DNA from: RGIG7332 sp045580305 | GTDB lineage: Bacteria > Bacillota > Clostridia > Oscillospirales > JAAYXM01 | Reading direction: 5' to 3' | Assembly (NCBI GenBank): GCA_045580305.1 | Contig: JAZNNQ010000036.1 | Coordinates: 24,580-88,579 of the forward strand | Length of the DNA stretch: 64,000 nt | Part shown: positions 1 through 9,387 of the stretch, piece by piece | Position numbering within the stretch: position 1 is the first letter of the stretch | How the letters are laid out: each line of letters starts with the position of its first letter | Translations under genes and position numbers: made by a program | The notes under the pieces: model-generated | What the model was told of the DNA's origin: nothing | The model's database searches: none | The model's input: the letters and a program-made list of their open reading frames with translations, nothing else

Positions 1-1
1 G

Positions 2-27
2 ACGAAATTTTTCGTTATAACGAAATT
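2..27. promoter_or_regulatory. possible operator repeats upstream of the LuxR-type gene
   Basis: The octamer ACGAAATT occurs at 2-9 and again at 20-27, and the first copy is part of a small palindrome (ACGAAA, two bases, TTTCGT). They lie just upstream of the ribosome binding site (GAAAGG, about 35-40) of the regulator. This could be an autoregulatory site, but the sequence before position 1 is missing and AT-rich repeats arise by chance. Confidence 0.25.
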
Positions 28-46
28 ATCGAAGAAAGGTTTTTTT

Positions 47-1210
47 ATGATTTATGAAACCGCGGCACAAATGGCAGAAAGATTAGGCGTTACACCAAGA
101 CGCGTTCAGCTTTGGGCAAAAGAGGGAAAACTTCCCGGTGCAATTAAACAAGGGCGTGACTGGATGATCCCCTTTGGTATGGATAAGCCGAAAAAGGGGC
201 TGGTGATACACACAACTTGCGATGTTTCCCTTCCCCTTCTGGCAGGCTCTATGGATCCGGGCACCATAGCCGATACGATAGCGGCAATGGAAGACGGCGA
301 TGAAAAGCTTTTATCCTTAGCTGAATACTACTATTTTACCGGCAATGCAGAAAAAGCGATTGCCGAAACCGAGCTGTTTTTTAACCATAAGGATGTTGTT
401 ACCAAGGTTTCTGCTTGCCTTATCTACTCCTTTGCAAGCATTGCCCTTGGTCAAAGAAACCACGCTGCCATTGGCTTTGCCTGCATTGAGGAATCTCTTA
501 AAACAGAGGTTGATTTAGAGCATGTCACACCGCGCCAGAAAGCAATGTGCAAGCTTATCGGCGCAACGGTAGATGTGCTTGTGCACAGAAAGTCACCCGA
601 TGCGGAGCTTACCGAATATATGAAATACCTACCCCGTGGTCTTCAGGTCTGGGCCTGCTGTATAATGGCTCATATTGCATTCCTGGACAGTGATTACAAT
701 CGTGCACTGGGCATAACCGACACTATCGTTTCGATAAGCACCAGAACTTATCCGGTGGTAATGACATATTTGAACATAACAAACGCTATGTGTTATATGG
801 AGTTAAAGCAAATTGAAAAGGCAAAGCTTTACCTTAAAAAAGCCTGGGAGTTAGCGCAAAAAGACCGTATTTTCCAGCCCTTTGCCGAGCACCACAGCTT
901 GCTTTGCGGTTTGGTTGAAACCTGCCTTAAAAGGCCATATCCCAATGAATACAATGAAATCGCAAAGCTTGCTCAAAGCTTCACATCAAACTGGCGCAAA
1001 CTATATAATGCACAAGGCAAAGGTGAAATCGCCACCAGCCTTACAACCACGGAGTTTGCAATATCAATGCTTGCATGTCGCGGCTGGTCAAATCAGGAAA
1101 TCGCAGATTATATGGAGTTATCCCTCCACACTGTAAAGCGATATATTTCTATCGTTTACCAAAAGCTTTCGATTACAAGTCGAGCTGAGCTTAAGCAGCA
1201 TATGCACTAA
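47..1210 (+). CDS. LuxR-type transcriptional regulator with an N-terminal MerR-like HTH and helical middle
   Basis: A 387-residue probable DNA-binding regulator. Residues about 5-40 look like a MerR/excisionase-type winged HTH (AERLGVTPRRVQLWAKEGKL). The middle, about 80-310, is alpha-helical and TPR-like. The C-terminus, about 330-387, is a LuxR/GerE HTH (WSNQEIADYMELSLHTVKRY). LuxR HTH plus TPR-like region is known from MalT-like signal-responsive activators; the extra N-terminal HTH is less common. The ATG at 47 follows GAAAGG at good spacing and a strong terminator closes the gene. It is a plausible regulator of the SLH protein genes downstream, but that is inferred from adjacency only. 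Confidence 0.85.
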   Translation: MIYETAAQMAERLGVTPRRVQLWAKEGKLPGAIKQGRDWMIPFGMDKPKKGLVIHTTCDVSLPLLAGSMDPGTIADTIAAMEDGDEKLLSLAEYYYFTGNAEKAIAETELFFNHKDVVTKVSACLIYSFASIALGQRNHAAIGFACIEESLKTEVDLEHVTPRQKAMCKLIGATVDVLVHRKSPDAELTEYMKYLPRGLQVWACCIMAHIAFLDSDYNRALGITDTIVSISTRTYPVVMTYLNITNAMCYMELKQIEKAKLYLKKAWELAQKDRIFQPFAEHHSLLCGLVETCLKRPYPNEYNEIAKLAQSFTSNWRKLYNAQGKGEIATSLTTTEFAISMLACRGWSNQEIADYMELSLHTVKRYISIVYQKLSITSRAELKQHMH

Positions 1211-1216
1211 ATACAT

Positions 1217-1258
1217 AAAAAATGGCTATTCCCCAAAAAGGAATAGCCATTTTTTTCT
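1217..1258 (+). terminator. Rho-independent terminator after the LuxR-type gene
   Basis: Stem AAATGGCTATTCC / GGAATAGCCATTT with a short loop, followed by a T-rich run. It separates the regulator from the surface-protein genes. Confidence 0.9.
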
Positions 1259-1335
1259 TTTTAAGAGGATTACGCCAAGGAATGCTTTTACTTTATGATG
1301 AATACAGTTAAACGAAACAGAAAGGAGCGTAGTAG

Positions 1336-1635
1336 GTGATAAAATATCGTAAATATATTTTTGAAGGGACTGTTCTCGATGTAGTATCCGAGTACGACAA
1401 GCATACCGACAAATACATTGACAACATTCCCGATTTTGAAGAAAACCCGCTATTCACTCCCACAGGGAAGCCGATTGTATCTGCAATCCAGGATCGATGC
1501 ATACATTATGATTCCGACGAAGACGAAACCGATTGCGGCTCCTGCAAATTCTACACACCAAATGATCCCAGGGATTTGATCGGGATTTGCAACAATCCCA
1601 AAAAGCAGAAAGAAGGTATCAATAATGAAGTTTAA
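1336..1635 (+). CDS. small Cys-containing protein of unknown function
   Basis: A 99-residue acidic protein starting at GTG 1336, with AAAGGAG about 8 bases upstream. Its C-terminal half has a Cys pattern (CIHY, then DCGSCKFY, then GICNNP) that could bind a metal or form disulfides; no named domain is recognised. It ends inside the first codons of the large SLH protein (overlap 1625-1635), so the two are probably translationally coupled. No clear promoter is seen between the upstream terminator and this gene. Confidence 0.6.
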   Translation: MIKYRKYIFEGTVLDVVSEYDKHTDKYIDNIPDFEENPLFTPTGKPIVSAIQDRCIHYDSDEDETDCGSCKFYTPNDPRDLIGICNNPKKQKEGINNEV

Positions 1636-4600
1636 AAAAATCATCTCTACCATACTTACTCTTACAATGCTTATGACATTTATACCGAGTATTGGTTCCA
1701 CTGCAAGTGCTGCGGACACAGGAAAAGCCATTCAACTTAAAGCCGGCGGGATTAGTGATCCGACTGCCACACAGGACAGTAGCGGAAAATATTATACGCC
1801 CGGTGACTATGTTTATTTCGGCGTAAAGGACAGCGATCCGATCATGTGGCGTGTACTGGATGCAGACAAGGCAAACGACAAAGCAACAAGCGGAATGTTC
1901 CTGTTATCCGAGTATTTGTTTTATGACGATGTCAAGTTCAAAGGCTCAACATCCAGCGACGATGGTGAGGGGCAGACAAATCCCAATGAGTGGCAATACA
2001 GCGATGCGCAAAAATGGTGCAGTACTTTTGCGACAAACAGCTTTACAGCCGCAGAGAAGATGTCTTTGCTGGGCATTGCAAAAACCGATAGTGACGAGAT
2101 TTTTTACTCATTACCTTGGGGTGCAAGCAGCCTTACGGAAAATGACAAAGTATTTTTCCTGTCTGTGAGAGAACTTGCAGACTATGTAGGCAATTATGAT
2201 AAAGCGCCGGGACTGATAGCATATACTGACTCGTCGCAGTCGAACGCGGAGAATTGGTGGCTCCGTTCTCCTTGTGCAGACGGCGCACACGATGTGGGGG
2301 TGGTGTTCGCCAACGGTGCCGTGATGTATAGCAACACAGGCTATGGCTGGGCGGCTCGCCCTGCATTTAACTTAGATTTAAACGCCGTTCTTTTCACATC
2401 TGCTGCCGACAACAGCGGCAGAAACAGCGACTTTTCCGAACCTGCAGACTACGACGGGAATGAGTGGAAAGTAACTTTAAAAGATAACAATGATTTTTCA
2501 GATGGTGCATCACTTTCAGGCACGACTGATTTGGAAGAGGGTTATGAGGAAACTGATTTAACCATTACTCATAAAGAGCTTTCAACGCTGTCAAGCGACT
2601 ATACCAATGTTACCGCAGTGCTTACCGATGCAAGCGGAAAAATTCTCTATTACGGCTCAATCAATGACGATGTATCGGCGACAGAAAGCACCGTTACAAT
2701 TCCGTCGGGCCTATCTGAAGGTGAATACACCCTCTCGGTCTATGGCGAAGATTGGAACGATGAAAAGTTGACCGACTACGCAACCGGTACACCATACAAG
2801 GTAAAAATCACGGTTGCGCCACCATCCTATGAGGTTACCGTAAATGACACAGTGACAAACGGCACGGCAACGGGCGCCGGAAAATACAAGTCGGGCGAGA
2901 CGGTAACCATAACCTTTACACCCGACACGAGCTATTTCCTCTACACAGTATTTGTTGACGGTGTAGAAGATCAATCCGCATTTGGAAAGACCGAGTATAC
3001 ATTTACTATGCCGGAAAACGATGTGGAAATAACACCGGATTTTGTCGCGGGAAAACCGATTTATTTTGACAATTCTACCTCCGGCTGGTCACACATATAT
3101 GCTAATCATTTAGACGGCGCGCATAGCATTTACGGCAATAGTGTGGATCTTGGCTCTGAAATATATGGTTTTTCAATCTCACCAAGTGCCGACACGGTGC
3201 GCTTTACAAACTACAAACCGGGTATGCCCTTAAGTGAAATTCCCGAGGGATATTTTGTTTCCGAGGAAATTGAACACGAGGCGGGCGAAACCTACACCTA
3301 TGTCGGCTATGATATTGATGTTGATAGCGGAATTGACCACGGCACTGTTGAAGTAAAAACCGATAACTTTACAATCAGTAAAGCGTCCTTCGGTCAACAG
3401 GTAACCCTGCACATTAAACTGGATACGGGATACAGCTTTAAATCCCTTACCGTAGACAGCAGTAATGTTACCAATCAGGTATCAGATGGAAAATACACCT
3501 TCTCAATGCCGAGAAAGGATATTGCCGTTGATGCAGAGTTCATTATTCCCAGAGGCATTACTCTGGTTGCAAATAACGGAACAGATCAGAAGGTAACATA
3601 TGATGTTGCAGAAGGAAGCAAGTATACACTTACCGACGATGCTTTCACTTACGGCAAGTATGAAATAATGAGTTGGAACACAGAGGCTGACGGTAGCGGG
3701 ATTCCCTATTACAACGACGAGGAATTTACCATATACGATGATCTGGTTCTCTATGCTCAGTGGGTGCTTCCGCTCAATAAACTCGCTGCTTTCAGTGATG
3801 GCGACCTTGAGTGGTCCGGAAACAGCGCATCGCCCTATAGCCTTAAAATTAAAAACGGCGGAACGATCAACGGCAGCATTATGTTACCGGCTAAAACCAA
3901 TGATGATAAGACGACTATCACGGTAGATGGCGATAGCGAGATAAAGGGCTCTGTGTATATTGAAAAGGAAGTAGATAATTACAGAGGCAACATTACAATT
4001 GACGGGAACGGCACTCTAAAAGTATATAATATCAAGGCAAGCGGTTCGGGTGATACTCTTACCGTAAAGGCTGATACAACCATTATTTCCGATTACTTCT
4101 TCCTCGGTGCAAGCGGCGGTGTGGACAGTAAAATCGTTGTTAATAATGCGACTTTAACGATAAACGATTTAACACTTCTCCAATATATCACTCTGGAGGG
4201 AAATGCGAAACTTAATGTTAACGGAAAGGCATCCTTCCATAGTGCGCCCGAAATCAATTTGAGTGATAAGTCCGAAATTTATCTTGCAGGCAACGGAATC
4301 GATTGCACTTTATATAAGGAAGGTACAAGCGATAACACATCATTTGATGCGCTGCAGACAGGTGGATATTTGCCCAACGGTTACAATTTCAAAGAGTACA
4401 ACTACGGCTATTACCTGTATGATAACACCAATAATCTGGTGACCGGTGCAGTAACCATCAAGAAGCCCGGCACCGGCGGAAACGGCGGCGGTGGCGGTGG
4501 CATTAGCGGCACAACAAGCTACACCGTAAAGTTTAACACAAACGGCGGAAGTCAAGTCGCAAATCAGTCAGTTGACAGAAACGACAAGGTTGAAATGCCC

Positions 4601-5320
4601 GATTCCCCCACAAAGGACGGATATATTTTTGACGGCTGGTACACAAATGATGCGCTTACAACTGCTTATAATTTTGAGTCACCGGTAGTAAAGGGCTTTA
4701 CTCTTTATGCGAAGTGGAAAGAAGATTCAAGCAGTTCCGCAAATAACCATAAGGATTGTCCGTCACTTGCCTTCAGAGACCTTGATATTACAAGCTGGTA
4801 TCACTATGACACCGACTTCGTAATTGAAAACGATATTTTCAAAGGTGTGGGAACAAATACATTCGCACCCAACGGCAATATCACAAGAGGGATGATGATT
4901 ACCGTACTTTATCGTGCAGAGAATGAACCGGAAGTTGACAAGGATTTTACTTTCACTGATGTTGATAAAGATGCATACTACGCAAAAGCGGTTGCATGGG
5001 GTCAGAAGAACGGAATTATAAAGGGATATTCCGAAACAAAGTACGCGCCCGAGCAGGATATAACCCGTGAGCAAATAGCGGCTATTATGCACCGTTATGC
5101 ACAGTATAAGGGCTATAATGTATCGGTTGGCGAAAATACAAATATCCTCTCTTATGACGATTTCGAGAACATTTCCGAGTATGCAATACCCGCTATGCAG
5201 TGGGCGGTTGGAAGCGGAATGATCAAGGGCAGAACCGCAAGCACCCTTAATCCGAAAGATAATGCAATACGCGTGGAAATTGCGGCTATGCTACACAGAT
5301 TTATTAGAGGAAATCAATAA
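1625..5320 (+). CDS. large secreted S-layer-homology surface protein with DUF6273 and InlB-type repeats
   Basis: A 1231-residue predicted cell-surface protein. Residues 1-30 form a signal peptide ending in TASAA. About 55-260 resembles DUF6273 (VYFGVKDSDPIMWRVLD near the start, NWWLRSPC, ARPAFNLDL near the end), a domain common in surface proteins of gut Firmicutes. Beta-rich repeats follow: bacterial-repeat modules with YTFTMP and YTFSMP ends, an InlB/Listeria-Bacteroides-type repeat, a beta-rich region with repeated short motifs, a glycine-rich linker near 950 and another InlB-type repeat ending FTLYAKW. The last about 180 residues are three SLH modules with ITRGMM, ITREQIAA and AIRVEIAAM, expected to anchor it to secondary cell wall polymer. 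No catalytic domain is seen; adhesion or scaffolding is inference. The start ATG overlaps the preceding gene. Confidence 0.9.
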   Translation: MKFKKIISTILTLTMLMTFIPSIGSTASAADTGKAIQLKAGGISDPTATQDSSGKYYTPGDYVYFGVKDSDPIMWRVLDADKANDKATSGMFLLSEYLFYDDVKFKGSTSSDDGEGQTNPNEWQYSDAQKWCSTFATNSFTAAEKMSLLGIAKTDSDEIFYSLPWGASSLTENDKVFFLSVRELADYVGNYDKAPGLIAYTDSSQSNAENWWLRSPCADGAHDVGVVFANGAVMYSNTGYGWAARPAFNLDLNAVLFTSAADNSGRNSDFSEPADYDGNEWKVTLKDNNDFSDGASLSGTTDLEEGYEETDLTITHKELSTLSSDYTNVTAVLTDASGKILYYGSINDDVSATESTVTIPSGLSEGEYTLSVYGEDWNDEKLTDYATGTPYKVKITVAPPSYEVTVNDTVTNGTATGAGKYKSGETVTITFTPDTSYFLYTVFVDGVEDQSAFGKTEYTFTMPENDVEITPDFVAGKPIYFDNSTSGWSHIYANHLDGAHSIYGNSVDLGSEIYGFSISPSADTVRFTNYKPGMPLSEIPEGYFVSEEIEHEAGETYTYVGYDIDVDSGIDHGTVEVKTDNFTISKASFGQQVTLHIKLDTGYSFKSLTVDSSNVTNQVSDGKYTFSMPRKDIAVDAEFIIPRGITLVANNGTDQKVTYDVAEGSKYTLTDDAFTYGKYEIMSWNTEADGSGIPYYNDEEFTIYDDLVLYAQWVLPLNKLAAFSDGDLEWSGNSASPYSLKIKNGGTINGSIMLPAKTNDDKTTITVDGDSEIKGSVYIEKEVDNYRGNITIDGNGTLKVYNIKASGSGDTLTVKADTTIISDYFFLGASGGVDSKIVVNNATLTINDLTLLQYITLEGNAKLNVNGKASFHSAPEINLSDKSEIYLAGNGIDCTLYKEGTSDNTSFDALQTGGYLPNGYNFKEYNYGYYLYDNTNNLVTGAVTIKKPGTGGNGGGGGGISGTTSYTVKFNTNGGSQVANQSVDRNDKVEMPDSPTKDGYIFDGWYTNDALTTAYNFESPVVKGFTLYAKWKEDSSSSANNHKDCPSLAFRDLDITSWYHYDTDFVIENDIFKGVGTNTFAPNGNITRGMMITVLYRAENEPEVDKDFTFTDVDKDAYYAKAVAWGQKNGIIKGYSETKYAPEQDITREQIAAIMHRYAQYKGYNVSVGENTNILSYDDFENISEYAIPAMQWAVGSGMIKGRTASTLNPKDNAIRVEIAAMLHRFIRGNQ

Positions 5321-5362
5321 AAATCTAAAACATTAAGAACATCCCCCTAATGCTGAAAGGCT

Positions 5363-5400
5363 AAGCGGCGCAGAGCCACCTGCCCCTGCTCCGCTTTATT
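5363..5400 (+). terminator. terminator-like hairpin after the SLH gene
   Basis: Stem AAGCGGCGCAG (5363-5373) with CTGCTCCGCTT (5386-5396), one mismatch, followed by a short T-rich stretch. It lies between the convergent SLH gene and the minus-strand coiled-coil gene. Confidence 0.55.
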
Positions 5401-5410
5401 TAACCTATAT

Positions 5411-6937
5411 TTATTTTCCGTAGGCATTCGCTTCCTCAATGGCTTTGGTAATCATTTCTTCAACGCCATTGTTTTGTTCAAGATATTTTTCAAATAGCTT
5501 CTCTGCAAGTTCTGGGGTGATTTCAACCTCGGTGCTTTCTTCTTCACTTGCATTTTTTACCGCTTCGGTCAGCTTTTTATTCAAGCTGTTTAAATTCTTA
5601 AGCATATCATTTGCTTCCCGATATAATATAACTTGATTTTTATTAATATCTTCAAGTTTACGATAAAATGTTGCGGCAACATCGCTGCGGCGCTCTGATT
5701 CGTAAAGGTTGTACGCTCCATCAGGGCCTTCAAGTCCATAGCAACGCTCCGAACTAAAATATTCGTAAAATGAAGAAAGAGCAAAAACATCCCGATAGTT
5801 AGGATATATTATATTGATGCTGAACAGTCGGTTTTCCGCTTCCCACAGACTCTTAAGCAACTTAACATATTCATTTCTTTCACTTTTTAAAATTGCCTCA
5901 ACCGCTGTTTCGTCGTCATTATCTCCGGACGGATTATTAACTTCTTCAATTTTCTTGTTGATTTCTTCGATTTTTCTATCCAATTCTTCTTTTCCGCGTG
6001 CTTTAGCTTCCGCAACCTCTTGATCGAAAACTTTCTTCGCCTGTTTAGCTGTGGCGTTATACTCGTTCATTTCTTTTTCATACTGAGCACGCATAACCGC
6101 ATTTTGTTTTTTTGCTTCTTCAGCCTTTTTTATGTCCTGTTCGTATTTTTCCATTGCCTGATTGTACTCATTTTCAAGGCGCTCATTTTCTGCCAGAACC
6201 TTAGTCTTATTGAAAAATCTCGGCTGTTTCATAACCGGTTTTATAGGTTTAACCGGATCCGCTTCAGAATAGTATTCAGGCACACTCGGCGCAGTAATTT
6301 TATTGCTTTTTACATTTTTGCTCCAATCGGTTTCTTTGAATTCCTTTTTAAGTTGAGAAATTTCCCCAAGCAACTCTCGCTCCTTTTGCTTTGCTTGCCC
6401 TTTTGCATCATTGGAATTCTGGCTTTTTTTATGCACTTTTTCTCGCGTTACATCTACATTTTTCTCATTTAAGAAAACTATATGTTCCTCTAAAAGCTGA
6501 GCCCATATTTCTAAATCTATCAATTGCTTTATGTATGCTTTAAGAAGCCCCGTGTCTTTTTTAACATTTTGAGCAATATCGTTATCTGTAGACATATCCG
6601 GGTACTTCTTGGACTTGCTTTTCATTTTTTCTATTTCTTGTCTATACTTTTCACCTTCAATTTGCGCTATCTTCTCGTACAGTTTTGTTTTCAGCGCGGC
6701 TGTACTCGTTTTCTTATCTACATCCCAAACGGCATAATCTTCTCGCGTCATAATTTTCTTCCCGCATATGTGACATTTGGAATTTTCAAGGCGAGCGGTT
6801 TGCGCCAATTCTGTCCATGTTGGGCTGATTGACCAGATTTTCCATGAGGTTATCTGTCCACAGTTAGGACACATGTGTAGCAATTTAATGTCTATCTCTC
6901 CGCCATACAGATATGCATTATAAGTTTTTATTCTCAT
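5411..6937 (-). CDS. zinc-finger coiled-coil protein of unknown function
   Basis: A 508-residue protein. Near the N-terminus two CxxC pairs (CPNC and CHIC) can form a zinc ribbon. Most of the rest is Lys/Glu-rich coiled coil, broken by a Pro-rich stretch with YYSEADPVKPIKP, and a helical C-terminal part. I chose the ATG at 6937 over the in-frame GTG at 6946 because AGAAGGG is well spaced for the ATG and abuts the GTG. It follows the SbcC-like gene by about 60 bases on the same strand with no terminator between, so it is probably in the same transcript. Function is not recognised; a structural or DNA-associated partner of the ATPase/nuclease pair is only a contextual guess. Confidence 0.8.
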   Translation of the reverse strand: MRIKTYNAYLYGGEIDIKLLHMCPNCGQITSWKIWSISPTWTELAQTARLENSKCHICGKKIMTREDYAVWDVDKKTSTAALKTKLYEKIAQIEGEKYRQEIEKMKSKSKKYPDMSTDNDIAQNVKKDTGLLKAYIKQLIDLEIWAQLLEEHIVFLNEKNVDVTREKVHKKSQNSNDAKGQAKQKERELLGEISQLKKEFKETDWSKNVKSNKITAPSVPEYYSEADPVKPIKPVMKQPRFFNKTKVLAENERLENEYNQAMEKYEQDIKKAEEAKKQNAVMRAQYEKEMNEYNATAKQAKKVFDQEVAEAKARGKEELDRKIEEINKKIEEVNNPSGDNDDETAVEAILKSERNEYVKLLKSLWEAENRLFSINIIYPNYRDVFALSSFYEYFSSERCYGLEGPDGAYNLYESERRSDVAATFYRKLEDINKNQVILYREANDMLKNLNSLNKKLTEAVKNASEEESTEVEITPELAEKLFEKYLEQNNGVEEMITKAIEEANAYGK

Positions 6938-6998
6938 TGTTATCACCCTTCTGTTTGCTTTTTATCGGTCCTGTCGATTGCCGCTGCTTAAAATCGCC

Positions 6999-9386
6999 TT
7001 AGTCCGCACACCTAAAACTTATACTGTTGCCACCGAGAGTTGCAAGATACTCCTCTTTACAAGTGAGGAATATTACCTGATGGCGGGTTGCACAATCACG
7101 GAGCAGCTCGCACGCCTGGGCGGTACGCTCCGCATCCATATCGGTAAAGGGATCGTCAAAAACAATAACTCCGCCTCCCTCCGGGAACAAGTGATCCAGC
7201 ACCGCAAGTCGGAACGCGAGGGATACCGTATCCTTTGTACCCTCGGATAGTTTGCCGTAATCCACCGGGCGCTTGTCACTGTAGATATTCATATTCAGCT
7301 TGTCCGCCTCCGGGAATTCCGAGGAAACCTTGCCGCATGAAATCACACTTAAGTAATTTTTAAATCCATCAACAATGTCCTGCATAGGATTGTCACTGAC
7401 ATTTTCCTTTTGCTTTTTAAAGACCTCCGCAATATGCAGCCAATGGGAGAGTAATGATTTTTGCTCATTGAAAATCTGTTCTGCCCGCTGTACGCTCTCT
7501 TCAGGGTCTACAGATATATTTTCTCTGTATCCTTCCAGCTTACTTACAGCAGCCGTTTTTGAGGTGAGCGCTGTCTCACGATATGAGCGAGCAAGTTTCA
7601 ACGCTTCTTGCAGGCTATTGAGGTGTGCATCCGGGTCGGATATTTTCAGGAATTCCGCAGGAATGTCTTGCTCCGATGAAATTGACTCTTTTGCCTTTTT
7701 GAGCTCCTCTTCCAGGTCAAATGCCTTGGCCTTTAGGTCGGTAACACTTCCGTGCTCGCGTATGTATCCTTCCATTATGGTTTCCTTAGCAGTTATAAAC
7801 CTTGAAACATCGCCACTTCCGCAAAGAACAATAATATCCCTGTCTACTTCTTCTTTGCCGCGAACAGCACCGGCAATCGCCTTCGCCGCGGTCTCAACCT
7901 CTTCAAAAGTGCTTGCACCAAGTATCATTTTCAAGCGGTTATTTGCAACATCCGCCTTTGCCTTTGCATCGGTAATTTTTCTTGCAAGATCTTCAAGTTC
8001 GTCTACAGAATCAACACCGTACTTGCCAAAAATCGCGGATATTATCTGCTTCTGTTCTGCTATCTGTGCCTCAATAGCATCAGCATCCACATTGGCCGGT
8101 AACAACTGCATCTCCATAACTCCGGGCACGGCGATTTTAACCGCCTCTGTAATAGCTGCCGCTCCATTTGAAATGTCAACGCTCTCTCCCGTACGAAGGG
8201 ATGTGATCTCAAGCGTATTTCCGTCAAAAAGCTTTATCGCAGCACTCAAATTCATACCGCAAAGTTTATTTTCAAGGGATGTAACATCGCGCTGTGCAAC
8301 ACGCACTTTCATAATTTCGCTGTCATCTGGGCAAAGCTTTTTGTCCACGCCCGTCTCCAGCTCTTTCAATTCATCGGCGATCGCCTTTGCAGCTTCATAT
8401 TTGTCGATAATCTCGCGATTGAGTTTTTCGTTCTGCAGACACTTTGCCTTTTCGAGTTTTTCAGCAAGTACCGGCCAATCCACAAGTACTTCTGCAATTT
8501 TCAGTTGCTCATTCTTTAATCTTTCAACCGTTTTTCTGCGCTCGCTCTGTACCGCAAGACGGCCTGCGAATGCATTGAATTTTGCGTATTCATCCTCAGC
8601 GGTTTTCGTAGCGTTGTCCTTTTTGTTATACTCCTCCGATGCGCGGGAAGCCTCAGCCTCCAGTCGAGATATCTCATCCAGCACGGACTTCGCATCTTCC
8701 AAAGCGTAGTAAGCCTTCAAAATCTCACCAAGACCATTTGCCCAACGGCCGGTCTTTCTCATCGGCATATCCCGCTCAAAATCCCAATGCTTGCCTGCGA
8801 TCTCGTCAATTTTTGCATTGATCGCCTGTTCAATTGCGTCAATGGACACGCCATCACTTTCAGCAAATGCCTTTGACACCGCATCGGCTATTTCTTGCTT
8901 GGCATCACTTTTCTTGGATGCATCCAATATCGTCTGCAGTGCCATATCGCTGTTTTTCTGTGACGAAAAAAGCATCTCCGAATAAACGCCCTCGCCGTAC
9001 AGCAGGGTTTCCTTTAAAATGCCGTCAATTGTCGCTTGATTGCGAATCTTCATACCATCGGGTGTAGAAAGAATGCATCCGGAATCCGCACCCCACACTT
9101 TGGAAAGAGTATATACACCGCTTTCTGTTTCAAAAGAGACCTTACCATCGACAGAATCTCCCGCTATGCTCCCTTTACGGGCGCTCGGGAAATACAAATC
9201 AATGAAGTCCTTGTCGCTTCTTCCGTCCAGACGAGCGCTCTGAAAAAGTGTTCTGGATAGAAGATTAACCAATGTGCTTTTTCCGCTTTCATTTTTACCG
9301 TAAATTACATTGATACCGTCCTCGAAGGAAACGCTCTGTTCACGAACGCCGGCAAATTGTTCGCAGGATATGTTTCTAATTTTCAT
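6999..9386 (-). CDS. SbcC/YhaN-like AAA ATPase (Rad50 type)
   Basis: A 795-residue SMC/Rad50-type ATPase expected to work with the adjacent nuclease on DNA ends. The N-terminus MKIRNISCEQFAGV is typical of RecF/SbcC/YhaN proteins. Walker A is GKNESGKST (about 30-38). Long coiled-coil arms fill the middle. The C-terminal lobe has an ABC-type signature (LSEGTKDTVSLAFR) and Walker B VIVFDDPFTDMD. At about 800 residues it is shorter than E. coli SbcC and closer in size and layout to YhaN. The nuclease stop codon and this ATG are one base apart, so the two are translationally coupled. No zinc-hook CxxC is evident at the coil apex. Confidence 0.88.
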   Translation of the reverse strand: MKIRNISCEQFAGVREQSVSFEDGINVIYGKNESGKSTLVNLLSRTLFQSARLDGRSDKDFIDLYFPSARKGSIAGDSVDGKVSFETESGVYTLSKVWGADSGCILSTPDGMKIRNQATIDGILKETLLYGEGVYSEMLFSSQKNSDMALQTILDASKKSDAKQEIADAVSKAFAESDGVSIDAIEQAINAKIDEIAGKHWDFERDMPMRKTGRWANGLGEILKAYYALEDAKSVLDEISRLEAEASRASEEYNKKDNATKTAEDEYAKFNAFAGRLAVQSERRKTVERLKNEQLKIAEVLVDWPVLAEKLEKAKCLQNEKLNREIIDKYEAAKAIADELKELETGVDKKLCPDDSEIMKVRVAQRDVTSLENKLCGMNLSAAIKLFDGNTLEITSLRTGESVDISNGAAAITEAVKIAVPGVMEMQLLPANVDADAIEAQIAEQKQIISAIFGKYGVDSVDELEDLARKITDAKAKADVANNRLKMILGASTFEEVETAAKAIAGAVRGKEEVDRDIIVLCGSGDVSRFITAKETIMEGYIREHGSVTDLKAKAFDLEEELKKAKESISSEQDIPAEFLKISDPDAHLNSLQEALKLARSYRETALTSKTAAVSKLEGYRENISVDPEESVQRAEQIFNEQKSLLSHWLHIAEVFKKQKENVSDNPMQDIVDGFKNYLSVISCGKVSSEFPEADKLNMNIYSDKRPVDYGKLSEGTKDTVSLAFRLAVLDHLFPEGGGVIVFDDPFTDMDAERTAQACELLRDCATRHQVIFLTCKEEYLATLGGNSISFRCAD

Positions 9387-9387
9387 T

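Noticed and set aside
7375..8709. 444-codon plus-strand open frame
   Set aside because: It is antisense to the SbcC-like gene, Ser-rich in composition from the reverse frame, and has no ribosome binding site.
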